Origin: Couchioplanes caeruleus
GTDB lineage: Bacteria; Actinomycetota; Actinomycetes; Mycobacteriales; Micromonosporaceae
Length of the DNA stretch: 64,000 bases
Direction of reading: 5' to 3'
NCBI RefSeq assembly: GCF_003751945.1
Contig: NZ_RJKL01000001.1
Coordinates: 8,202,501 to 8,266,500 of the forward strand
Positions 1-7,479 of this stretch are shown piece by piece; the stretch's first letter is position 1; the number at the start of each line of letters is the position of its first letter. A program made the translations under genes and the position numbers. A model generated the notes under the pieces. That model did no database searches and was not told where the DNA came from. It saw nothing but the letters and a program-made list of their open reading frames with translations.

Positions 1-149
1 CGCCCGGCTCGCAGAATCCAGGGCGGTCGAGTCGGGGGTCTCGGTGTCCGTGAGGCCGAGTCGCCCTGGTGCCCGGGCTCATGCCTGCGTCCGCCGGGCG
101 TGGGCCGGCGGGCTGCCGGTGTGGGTTCGATCGGGATGCACCGGGCCTG

Positions 150-471
150 CGTACCAAGCCACGACCCCTCTCGGCCGCCGCATCAAGGCGGCGCACCTCG
201 TCGGTGGTGACATTCGGGTCGGCGCGACGCCGGGACACGGCGTCGGTCAGCCGTGCCGGTGCGTCTCCGCCGGCCTGGTCGAGGAACGCGGCGAGCAGCA
301 GGTCGGCGGACGCCGCCGCCGGATGCGCCGGGTCGGCGGCGACCTGAGCGATCAGAAGGGCGGTCATCGCCAGGTCCAGATCTGCTGGTCCGGCACCCGC
401 AGCACCCGGTGGGCGTCCAGGGCGTAGACGTCGGCCTCCCGCCCCGCGGCGAAGGGCTGCTGATCTTCCAT
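150..471 (-). pseudogene. Remnant of an aminoglycoside-phosphotransferase-family kinase gene (internal deletion plus frame change)
   Basis: Reading from an ATG at 471, the first codons give MEDQQPFAAGREADVYALDA and then HRVLRVP, which looks like the N-terminal glycine-rich start of APH/choline-kinase-like proteins. The frame then stops after IWTWR. In the next frame the sequence runs straight into PADLDLAMTALLIAQVAADP and a helical tail ending near RRLDAAAE, which resembles the C-terminal end of the same family. The roughly 150-160 middle codons, including the catalytic HxD loop, are absent. So the two ends of one gene appear to be joined out of frame by an internal deletion. The family assignment is from recalled family features. 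The right-hand limit near 150 is approximate, because the frame stays open to the window edge. Confidence 0.6.
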
Positions 472-594
472 ACGGCAATCATCGTGGAGAAGCAGTCCCG
501 AGATCCGCGGCCCTCCGTCGCAAGGTCATCTCATCGGCGGACGGTCAACAACACCTTCTCCCTCGACAGTCGGGATGTCGGATAAGTCGGGTGC

Positions 595-648
595 CGGGTG
601 GTGCGGCGGTCGGGGTCCCGGGTGGTGCGGCGGTCGGGGCGCCGGGTG
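595..648. repeat. 24-bp tandem repeat, about 2.2 copies
   Basis: Two adjacent 24-bp units both begin CGGGTGGTGCGGCGGTCGGG and differ only in the last few bases. A 6-bp partial third unit follows. The repeat lies downstream of the ABC permease gene, within a gene-free stretch of about 230 bp (472-701). Nothing else recognisable is seen in that stretch. Confidence 0.75.
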
Positions 649-701
649 AGGTGCCGCAGCCACCAGGGCCGCGGCACCGACGCGAGGCGCCGCGCCCGCG
701 G

Positions 702-1508
702 TCAGGACACCTCGCGTCGCAGCATCCGCACAGTGCCGAGCACCAGCGGCAAGCCCACCCAGAACGCGCAGGCCACGCCCAGCCGGCCCCACTGGCCGCC
801 GCTCATCGTCGCTTCGCTCAGCGGCAACGACGTGACGTTGACGTCGAGCCATTCGGCTGCCCGCGCCAGCCACTTGACCATCGCGCCGAGCACCGTCCAC
901 GCCGTCGGTATGGCGAAGTACAGCACGATGGCCACCGGGGAGTTCATCAGCAGCGCCCCGAACGCCGAACCCATCAGCACGAAGATGACCTGGTTGAGCA
1001 GCAGCCGGCCGATCTGCTCGGCGGTGATCTCCCAACTGCCGTCACCACCCGTACCGATGGCGACGAGGTTCGCCGCCACGGTCAGGACGGCCGCCGCGGC
1101 CGTCGCCGCCACCGCGATGAGCACCGCCGCGGCAAGCTTCGCCACAACGACGCGTCCGCGGGCCGGGGTCAGGGTGAACGTGCCGAGCGCCGTCCGCTGC
1201 GACCACTCGCTGGTCATGGACAGGATGCCGAGCACAGGCAGCAGCACGCTCGCCGGTATCAGGCCGAACGCGAGCAGTCCCCGATACGTCTGCTCGGCGT
1301 CCGGAGCCGCGGCGATCATGATCACGGCCGTGCCGGCCGCGGCCAGACCGATCGCGATCAGCAGCCACAACCCCGATCGGGTGTCGGCCAGCTTGCGCAG
1401 CTCCACCTGCGTGAGCCGGACCAAGGACACCCCTTCTCCCGTACGGCTAGCGGACGAGCCAGGCGCAACACCGGGCGCCGAGGTCGGTGCATTCTGGACG
1501 GCGGTCAT
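702..1508 (-). CDS. ABC-2 type transporter permease
   Basis: This 268-residue protein is predicted to be the membrane half of an ABC exporter. After a soluble N-terminus of about 45 residues there are six hydrophobic stretches, including LWLLIAIGLAAAGTAV, VLLPVLGIL, LIAVAATAAAAVLTVA and VLYFAIPTAWTVLGAMV. This matches the usual size and topology of ABC-2 permeases in actinobacteria. The start overlaps the stop of the upstream ATPase gene by 4 bp, so the two should be translationally coupled and form one transporter. The substrate cannot be read from sequence. A histidine kinase gene is divergent next to the pair, a common arrangement for exporters sensing envelope or drug stress; that role is inference. 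Confidence 0.88.
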   Translation of the reverse strand: MTAVQNAPTSAPGVAPGSSASRTGEGVSLVRLTQVELRKLADTRSGLWLLIAIGLAAAGTAVIMIAAAPDAEQTYRGLLAFGLIPASVLLPVLGILSMTSEWSQRTALGTFTLTPARGRVVVAKLAAAVLIAVAATAAAAVLTVAANLVAIGTGGDGSWEITAEQIGRLLLNQVIFVLMGSAFGALLMNSPVAIVLYFAIPTAWTVLGAMVKWLARAAEWLDVNVTSLPLSEATMSGGQWGRLGVACAFWVGLPLVLGTVRMLRREVS

Positions 1509-2404
1509 CGCGCGGCCTCCTTCGCCGACTCACCGGCGGTCAACGTCAGGAACAGGTTCTCGAGGCCACTGCTGCCGGCGGGACGCAGTTCCAGCAGTAC
1601 CAGCCCCGCGTCGGCGGCCGCACGGCCGACGGTCTCGGCATCCGCCTGCACCACGACGCCCCCGTCGGTCGTCGCGGCTCCGCTGAGCCCGGCACGCCGC
1701 AGCGCCACCCCCAGCGCTCCCGCGTCGAGCGCGCGCACCACCGTGCCGGACGACGCGAGCAGTTCCGCCTTGTCGCCCTGCGCCACGACACGGCCTCCGC
1801 CGATGACGACGAGCCGGTCCGCCACCGCCTCCACCTCGCGTAGCAGGTGCGAGGAAAGAAGCACGGTGCCTCCCCGGTCGGCGAAGTCGCGCAGTAGCCC
1901 GCGCATCCAGAAGATGCCCTCCGGGTCGAGACCGTTCGCCGGCTCGTCGAGGATGAGGATGCCCGGATCGCCGAGCAGCGCGTATGCCAGCCCGAGCCGC
2001 TGCCGCATGCCCAGGGAGTACGCCTTGACCCGCCGCTTGGCGGCAGCGCGGTTGAGGCCGACGCGTTCCAGGCTCTCGTCGACCCTCCGCGTGTCGACGC
2101 CCATGGTCAGCGCGGCCAGCGTCAGCACCTCGCGGCCGGTGCGTCCCGCATGCTGCGCCGAGGCGTCGAGCAGCACGCCGACGCGCCGACCGGGATTGCC
2201 CAGCCGCCGGTAGGGGACTCCATCCACGGTTGCCGAGCCGGACGTCGGTGGTGTGAGCCCGCAGATCATCCGCATCGTGGTGCTCTTGCCGGCACCGTTG
2301 GGTCCGAGGAAGCCGGTCACCGTGCCGGGCGTGCAGGTGAACGACACGTCATCGACGGCCGGGTGGGGCCCGTACCGTTTGCTCAGGTTCTCGACCGTGA
2401 TCAT
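1505..2404 (-). CDS. ABC transporter ATP-binding protein
   Basis: This 299-residue cytoplasmic ATPase partners the permease gene that overlaps its 3' end. Visible motifs are Walker A GPNGAGKST near residues 34-42, a signature loop SLGMRQR near 130-136, Walker B ILILDEP near 149-155, and the switch histidine in LLSSHLL. The roughly 100 residues after the nucleotide-binding domain form the accessory tail typical of the DrrA/CcmA-like export subfamily. The ATG start at 2404 faces the kinase gene across about 120 bp of shared promoter DNA. Export of a hydrophobic or antibiotic-like compound is possible but cannot be shown from sequence. Confidence 0.9.
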   Translation of the reverse strand: MITVENLSKRYGPHPAVDDVSFTCTPGTVTGFLGPNGAGKSTTMRMICGLTPPTSGSATVDGVPYRRLGNPGRRVGVLLDASAQHAGRTGREVLTLAALTMGVDTRRVDESLERVGLNRAAAKRRVKAYSLGMRQRLGLAYALLGDPGILILDEPANGLDPEGIFWMRGLLRDFADRGGTVLLSSHLLREVEAVADRLVVIGGGRVVAQGDKAELLASSGTVVRALDAGALGVALRRAGLSGAATTDGGVVVQADAETVGRAAADAGLVLLELRPAGSSGLENLFLTLTAGESAKEAAR

Positions 2405-2464
2405 GTGACTCAGCGTGCCGTGTCCGGCCGGCCCGTCGCGTCGGCCACTGGTCGGCTCCGGCGA

Positions 2465-2496
2465 ACCTTGGTCTACAACGCGCTTCGACCTTGGTC
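2465..2496. promoter_or_regulatory. Paired ACCTTGGTC direct repeats between divergent ABC and kinase genes
   Basis: ACCTTGGTC occurs at 2465-2473 and again at 2488-2496, exactly 23 bp apart, about two helical turns. The second copy sits in a small dyad, GACC-TT-GGTC. They lie between the divergently transcribed exporter pair and the histidine kinase, a plausible binding site for the nearby LuxR-type response regulator. This is an inference from position and symmetry only. Confidence 0.35.
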
Positions 2497-2526
2497 GGTA
2501 TCGCGGCCTGTGGCGGCGACTCTACG

Positions 2527-3798
2527 ATGGCCGGCATGGGAGAGCTCGCGCCGGTACGCCCGTACGGGCAGCCGGAATATCGATGGCTGCTCCCGGCCGT
2601 GCTGCGCGACGAGGCAGACGCGCCGCCCGGCCCGCGCTCGACACGCGACTGGCTCATCGACATCCTCTGTTTCATGCTGAGTCTCGGCTGGACGCTCCTG
2701 GCGACGGCCGACCTGCTCAGCCCGGTCCCGACGGTGCTCCCGCAGTGGAGCTCCAGCCCGGACTGGCTGATCGCGACGGACCTGACCATCGGCATCGCGT
2801 TCTCCGTGGCGCTGTGGTGGCGTCGGCGATGGCCGGTGCATCTCGGGATCGGCGTGCTGATCTTCGGGACCATGTCGATCACCATCACCGTCGTCGCCCT
2901 GATCAGCCTGTTCTCCGTGGCGGTGCACCGCCGCTTTGCGGTGAACGGCGTGGTGACCGTGGGTGCGATGCTGATGAACGCGGCGTTCTGCGTGATCCGG
3001 CCCGAGCACGGCACCCCGATCGTGGAGTCGCTGGCCTGGAGCCTGGCCATCGTGAGCATCGTGCAGCTCTGGGGCATGATCGTGCGGGCGCGACGGGAGC
3101 TCGTGGTGTCGCTGCGCGATCGCGTCGAGCGGGCCGAGGCCGAGCAGCAACTGCGCGTCGCCCAGGCCCGTGCACTCGAGCGCACCCGCATCGCCCGGGA
3201 GATGCACGACGTCCTCGCCCACCGCATCTCGCTACTCAGCCTGCACGCCGGTGCCCTGGAGATCCGCCCCGACGCGCCGCCCACCGAGGTCGCGAACGCC
3301 GCCGGCGTGATCCGCGCCAGCGCCCACCAGGCCCTACAGGACCTGCGCGAGGTCATCGGCGTGCTGCGTGAGCCTGCCGCGGAGGCCCTGCCGGAGCGTC
3401 CCCAGCCAACTCTGAGCGAGCTGCCCGCCCTCGCTGACGAGTCCCGCGCGGCCGGGGTGAAGGTGTGCCTGCTGCTGGGCGTCGACCGGCCCGAGGACAC
3501 GCCATCCGGCATAGGACGCACGGCATACCGGATCGTGCAAGAGGGATTGACGAACGCCCGCAAGCACGCCCCGGGCACGGTGGTCCGCGTGTCCGTCAGC
3601 GGCGCGGCAGGCGAGGGACTCACCGTCGACATCCGCAACCCGGCGCCGGTGGGCCGCCCGCCTTCGGTCATCCCGGGCACGGGCACCGGACTGATCGGTC
3701 TCACGGAGCGAGCCACCCTGGCAGGCGGCACTCTGACCCACGGCCACGATTCCCAGGGCGACTTCGTACTGGCGGCATGGCTACCGTGGCCGGACTGA
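2527..3798 (+). CDS. Sensor histidine kinase, NarL/DesK-type (HisKA_3)
   Basis: This membrane sensor kinase has 423 residues from the ATG at 2527; a second ATG follows at 2536. The N-terminal half has four to five hydrophobic segments between roughly residues 40 and 190 with little extracytoplasmic domain. It is followed by a coiled linker and the HisKA_3 dimerisation helix, with phospho-acceptor His in REMHDVLAHR near residue 227. The HATPase domain shows the N-box AYRIVQEGLTNARKHA and a glycine box GTGTGLIGL. The frame is also open to a TTG at 2491, but that lies inside a repeat that looks regulatory. Its partner is most likely the LuxR-type regulator at 4161, unusually 362 bp downstream. 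It may control the divergent ABC exporter. Confidence 0.88.
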   Translation: MAGMGELAPVRPYGQPEYRWLLPAVLRDEADAPPGPRSTRDWLIDILCFMLSLGWTLLATADLLSPVPTVLPQWSSSPDWLIATDLTIGIAFSVALWWRRRWPVHLGIGVLIFGTMSITITVVALISLFSVAVHRRFAVNGVVTVGAMLMNAAFCVIRPEHGTPIVESLAWSLAIVSIVQLWGMIVRARRELVVSLRDRVERAEAEQQLRVAQARALERTRIAREMHDVLAHRISLLSLHAGALEIRPDAPPTEVANAAGVIRASAHQALQDLREVIGVLREPAAEALPERPQPTLSELPALADESRAAGVKVCLLLGVDRPEDTPSGIGRTAYRIVQEGLTNARKHAPGTVVRVSVSGAAGEGLTVDIRNPAPVGRPPSVIPGTGTGLIGLTERATLAGGTLTHGHDSQGDFVLAAWLPWPD

Positions 3799-3939
3799 GC
3801 ACCACCGCGCCGAGAACGCGCGGCGCCGTGCCGGGCGTGCCGTGCTGCGATGCCCGAACCAGGTCATACGACGCCGGGGCGGATGCGGTGGCGCCGGATG
3901 TGGTTGGTCCGACGCCGGGCGTGGGTGGCGTCGTGTCGG

Positions 3940-4034
3940 GAGCGGTGGCGTGGCGCCCGGATGTGGGTGGCGGGTGTTAGGAGCGGTGGCGTGGCGCCCG
4001 GATGTGGGTGGCGGGTGTTAGGAGCGGTGGCGTG
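3940..4034. repeat. 41-bp tandem repeat, about 2.3 copies, in a 362-bp kinase-regulator gap
   Basis: Two identical 41-bp units (3940-3980 and 3981-4021) start GAGCGGTGGCGTGGCGCCCG and end in TGTTAG. A 13-bp third partial copy follows, and degenerate relatives occur just upstream from about 3880. The repeats occupy the gap between kinase stop (3798) and regulator start (4161). No gene is evident in this gap. In most paired systems these genes are adjacent or overlapping, so the spacer looks like later repeat growth. Confidence 0.85.
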
Positions 4035-4160
4035 ACGCCGAGTGGTGGCGCGGTGGGCGGGAGAGAAGGTGTGGTGCCAGGGATGGGAGATGCGGTGCTC
4101 GGGAATGACGTTTTCCGCCCTGGTGGCGGATTGGAGCTTGCCCGTGGGAGTGTTGCCGCG

Positions 4161-4865
4161 ATGCAGACGTCGGACGGAGCAGTGCCCGGCGCTGACAGCC
4201 TCCCCGAGTCCGCGCCGATCCGGGTTCTGATCGTCGACGACGACGCTTTAGTTCGTGCCGGGCTCACGATGATCTTGTCCGGGGCCGGTGACGTGCGGGT
4301 CGTGGGTGAGGCGGCGGATGGCTCGCAGGTGCCGCAGGCCGTGGCGGAGCACCGGCCGGATGTGGTGCTCATGGACATTCGGATGGCGCGGGTCGACGGG
4401 CTGGCGGCGACTGAGGCGTTGCGTTCGCGGGCCGGTGCTCCCGAGGTGATCGTGCTGACCACCTTCGATGCCGATGAGGACGTGCTTCGGGCATTGCGGG
4501 CTGGGGCCAGTGGCTTTCTGCTCAAGGACACCCCGCCGATCGACATTCTGCAGGCGGTTCGGCGGGTGGCCTGTGGTGAGGCCACGCTCTCGCCGACGGT
4601 TACCCGGCGGCTGATCGCCCACGTGGCTGCCCCGGACGGCAATGCCGGCCGTCATCGTGCGCGGCGGCTGCTGGAGACGTTGAGCGAGCGCGAACGCGAC
4701 GTGGCGCTGGCCGTCGGCCAGGGCCGGACCAACGCGGAGATCTCGGCCGAGCTGTTCATGAGCGTAGCGACGGTGAAGGCCCACGTGTCCCGCCTGCTGA
4801 CCAAGCTCGACCTCGACAACCGCGTCCAGATAGCCCTGCTCGTCCACGACGCCGGCCTGGTGTAG
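4161..4865 (+). CDS. LuxR/NarL-family response regulator
   Basis: This response regulator has 234 residues from the ATG at 4161, preceded by GGGAG ten bases upstream. The frame is open further upstream, but that part runs through the tandem repeat and gives low-complexity sequence. The receiver domain shows the acidic pocket VDDD, phospho-acceptor Asp in LMDIRM (about residue 72), Thr in VLTTFD and Lys in LLKD. The C-terminal LuxR helix-turn-helix is clear (LSERERDVALAVGQGRTNAE, then SVATVKAHVSRLLTKL). It should be phosphorylated by the upstream NarL-type kinase. Codon 30 is TTA (in DDALVR), a rare leucine codon in such genomes, raising the possibility of bldA-type tRNA control; that is inference. 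Confidence 0.9.
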   Translation: MQTSDGAVPGADSLPESAPIRVLIVDDDALVRAGLTMILSGAGDVRVVGEAADGSQVPQAVAEHRPDVVLMDIRMARVDGLAATEALRSRAGAPEVIVLTTFDADEDVLRALRAGASGFLLKDTPPIDILQAVRRVACGEATLSPTVTRRLIAHVAAPDGNAGRHRARRLLETLSERERDVALAVGQGRTNAEISAELFMSVATVKAHVSRLLTKLDLDNRVQIALLVHDAGLV

Positions 4866-4971
4866 GCGCTTCCGGCCGCAGCCGGCACGGGCGGGCTCGC
4901 CCCGGTAGGCAGGCGTGGTGAGTGTCGCGCTGACCGCGGGCGCAGGGGGCGCTCGGCTAGCGTGTCGTCGC

Positions 4972-5883
4972 GTGATCTCTGCTCTTTCCGGTTTCGCGCT
5001 CATCGGGGCCATCGTGCTGACCGGTTGGGGTGTCGGCCGGTGGGGTGCTCTGCCGGAGAACGCAGAGACGGTGCTCGGCCGACTGGTCTATTCCGTCTTG
5101 ACGCCGTGCCTTCTCTTCACCGTGGTGGCGGCCGCCGACCTCCGCGTCCTGCTCAGTGAACCCCTACTCGTCTCGGCCGCCGCGGCGCTCCTGTGTTTCG
5201 CGGCGTTCGCGGCGACCGCTCGCCGTCTTGACCGGGGCGCCAAGGTCGTGGGTGCGTTGGCCGCCGGTTACACGAACGCGAATTACATCGGCATTCCGGT
5301 CGCCACGTATGTGCTGGACGATGCCGCGCTGGTCGTGCCGATCGTGATGTGGCAGCTTCTCGTCGTCACGCCGGTCGCGCTCGCCCTGCTCGAGATCGCC
5401 GCTACGGGGCGGACGTCGGTGCGTGCCACCGTCACGGCGCCGCTGCGCAATCCGCTGATCGTCGCCGTCGTTCTGGGCCTGCTCGTCGGCGTGACCGGCC
5501 TGCGGATGCCGGCGTTGCTCGCCGCGCCGGTCGCCACGATCGGCTCGGCGGCGGTTCCCGTCGTGCTGATCGCGTTCGGGATGTCCCTGTCGGGCCGGCG
5601 GGTCCTCGAGCCCGGCACCGACCGCGTCGCCACCATCGTGGCCGTCGTCCTCAAGACGGTGGTGATGCCGGCCTTCGCCTTCGTCCTGGCCATCGCCCTG
5701 GGCCTGCCGGACGACGCGACCTACGCCGTGGTCGTGCTGGCGGCCCTGCCCACGGCTCAGAACATCTTTCTGTACGCGCAGCGCTTCCAGACCGGGCTGG
5801 TCTTGGCCCGCGACGCCATCTTCCTCTCCACGCTCGCCTCGGTGCCGGTGCTGCTCCTGGCAGCGATCCTTTTCACGAGGTGA
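4972..5883 (+). CDS. AEC-family (auxin efflux carrier-like) permease
   Basis: This 303-residue integral membrane protein has about ten hydrophobic segments in two halves joined by a more polar loop, as in the AEC family (PF03547). The N-terminal half carries the family-like stretch GYTNANYIGIPVATYVL, and the C-terminal half ends with VVVLAALPTAQNIFLYAQRF, the typical conserved 'P-A-N' region of bacterial members. The GTG at 4972 is preferred because the hydrophobic first helix starts there; an in-frame GTG at 4915 would add a non-hydrophobic leader. Bacterial AEC proteins export or exchange organic acids or amino-acid-like compounds, but the substrate here is unknown. Confidence 0.85.
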   Translation: MISALSGFALIGAIVLTGWGVGRWGALPENAETVLGRLVYSVLTPCLLFTVVAAADLRVLLSEPLLVSAAAALLCFAAFAATARRLDRGAKVVGALAAGYTNANYIGIPVATYVLDDAALVVPIVMWQLLVVTPVALALLEIAATGRTSVRATVTAPLRNPLIVAVVLGLLVGVTGLRMPALLAAPVATIGSAAVPVVLIAFGMSLSGRRVLEPGTDRVATIVAVVLKTVVMPAFAFVLAIALGLPDDATYAVVVLAALPTAQNIFLYAQRFQTGLVLARDAIFLSTLASVPVLLLAAILFTR

Positions 5884-5900
5884 GGGTGCCAGGAGGGCCG

Positions 5901-5990
5901 GCGTCATGGGTGAGGGCGCTGTGCCGGGTTGCGGGATGAGGCGGCGCGGCCAGAGGGGCGCGCGTCATGCAATGAGGGCGCTGTGACCGG
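5901..5990. repeat. Imperfect direct repeat downstream of the AEC gene
   Basis: The sequence GCGTCATGGGTGAGGGCGCT near 5901 is repeated about 61 bp later as GCGTCATGCAATGAGGGCGC (from about 5962). Each is followed by a similar TGTG(A)CCGGG. They lie in a 206-bp gene-free stretch between two genes that converge. No terminator hairpin is clearly resolved. Confidence 0.4.
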
Positions 5991-6089
5991 GGCGGCGGGA
6001 CGATGTGGGCGCACCCGGATGAGAGCGTCAGAACGCCCGCCGCGACCAGCAGCAGGCTCCGGCGATGTGCGCTGAGGGCACCGGGAAGA

Positions 6090-7280
6090 TCAGGCGGTCA
6101 CGGCGCCCGGCCACATCGGCTCGGTGGCGTGCTCCTCGGCCGCCCGTAGCACCCGCAGCACATTGCGGCCGGTCAGCTTCTCCAACTCCCTCGCCTCCCA
6201 CCCCCGCGAAGCAAGCTCGCCGAGCAACCGCGGATAGCCCGACACGTCCTCCAACCCCTCCGGCAGCCGATCGCATCCGTCGTAGTCGCCGCCGAGCCCG
6301 ACATGGTCGACCCCGGCCGCCTCCCGCAGATGCTCGACATGATCGGCCACCTGGCCGACGGTGGCCGAGGGCCGGGGATGGTCGGCCAGCCACGGCCGCA
6401 GCGCCGCCGGTGCTTCCGGTACGGCCGTGTCCGGGATCTCCTCGCCGGGCCGGGGCGCCCGGGGCCACGGTTCCGGATCCGGTGGCAAGCCCAGCCGCCG
6501 GCATTCCTCCTCCGCCGCCGCGCTCCACGCGCCGACCTCTGCGGAGACGAACGGCGGCACGAACGTCGCCATGCACACGCCGCCGTTGGCGCGGAGCCGG
6601 CGCAGCACCTCGTCGGGGACGTTGCGGCGATGGTCGGTGACAGCCCGGGCCGACGAGTGGCTGAAGATCACCGGTGCTGTCGCGACGTCCAGGGCCGCGT
6701 GCATCGTCGGCACCGCCACGTGCGACAGGTCCACGAGGACGCCGATGCGCTGCATCTCGGCGACGATCGCGCGGCCCTCGCCGGTCAGCCCGCCGTGGCG
6801 CACCGCCTCGGCGGCGGAGTCGGCCCAGCCGGTGTGGTGGTTGTGGGTCAGGGTCACGTACCGCACTCCGAGGCGGGCGAAGGTGCGCAGCACTCCCAGC
6901 GACGATGCCAGGCTGTGCCCGCCCTCGATGCCGAGGAGCGAGGCGATCCTGCCCGCTCCGACGGCCGACACCACGTCCACCGAGGTGTATGCGATCGCCA
7001 GATCCTGCGGGTACGCCGCGACGAGCCGGTACACCGCGTCGACCTGCTCCATCGTCGCCACCACCGCCTCCGGCTCGGGCAGGTTCGACGGTACGTACAC
7101 GGACCAGAACTGCCCGCCGACCCCGCCGGCGCGCAGCCGGGCGATGTCCGTGTGGAACTGCGGCCGGTCCGCGGCGAGACCGCCGACCCGGTAGCCTGCC
7201 CGGGCGCGCAGGGCCCACGGCAGGTCGTTGTGCCCGTCGATCACGGGCATGGCCGCCAGGACGGCGCCGACGTCGCTCAC
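6090..7280 (-). CDS. Membrane dipeptidase, peptidase family M19
   Basis: This predicted zinc dipeptidase (396 residues) hydrolyses the peptide bond of dipeptides, including D-containing ones. Metal ligands of family M19 are visible: HxD in VIDGHNDLPW (about 17 and 19), a bridging Glu in LLGIEGGHSL, His in VDLSHVA and FSHSSAR, and a late Asp in GGDYDG. The length is normal for the family. GTG at 7280 is chosen because GGAGGAG lies 9 bp upstream; a GTG at 7286 is also possible. The frame continues upstream without similarity. No signal peptide is evident, so it is likely cytoplasmic. Confidence 0.9.
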   Translation of the reverse strand: MSDVGAVLAAMPVIDGHNDLPWALRARAGYRVGGLAADRPQFHTDIARLRAGGVGGQFWSVYVPSNLPEPEAVVATMEQVDAVYRLVAAYPQDLAIAYTSVDVVSAVGAGRIASLLGIEGGHSLASSLGVLRTFARLGVRYVTLTHNHHTGWADSAAEAVRHGGLTGEGRAIVAEMQRIGVLVDLSHVAVPTMHAALDVATAPVIFSHSSARAVTDHRRNVPDEVLRRLRANGGVCMATFVPPFVSAEVGAWSAAAEEECRRLGLPPDPEPWPRAPRPGEEIPDTAVPEAPAALRPWLADHPRPSATVGQVADHVEHLREAAGVDHVGLGGDYDGCDRLPEGLEDVSGYPRLLGELASRGWEARELEKLTGRNVLRVLRAAEEHATEPMWPGAVTA

Positions 7281-7348
7281 GGGCACTCGCTCCTCCGTAC
7301 GGTCGATGATCGCGATCGAAGCATATGACCGCGGAAGGCCGCGGAAAT

Positions 7349-7377
7349 CCTCAAGTGCCGCCGTTCGGCTCGTTCGC
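7349..7377 (+). promoter_or_regulatory. CCTCAAGTG-CCGCCGT box upstream of secreted glycosidase gene
   Basis: The stretch CCTCAAGTGCCGCCGTTCGG continues into CTCGTTC. It closely matches, with a one-base gap, a box 1.85 kb further on (9198-9226) in front of the next gene. A conserved element before two consecutive genes on the same strand suggests a shared promoter class. The CTCAAGT half resembles the -35 part of flagellar/WhiG-type sigma promoters, but the -10 half here is poor. Confidence 0.35.
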
Positions 7378-7479
7378 AACCGGGCGGCACCGGACCGGGA
7401 CCGGTTCGTGCACCGCCCGCCCCGGATTGTCTCTCCCATGCCCGGCCGAGACGCGGCCGGACAACTCGGGGGAGAAGAA

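Noticed and set aside
3940..4034. CRISPR array
   Set aside because: The 41-bp units are head-to-tail tandem copies without spacers; the same holds for the repeats at 595 and 50328.
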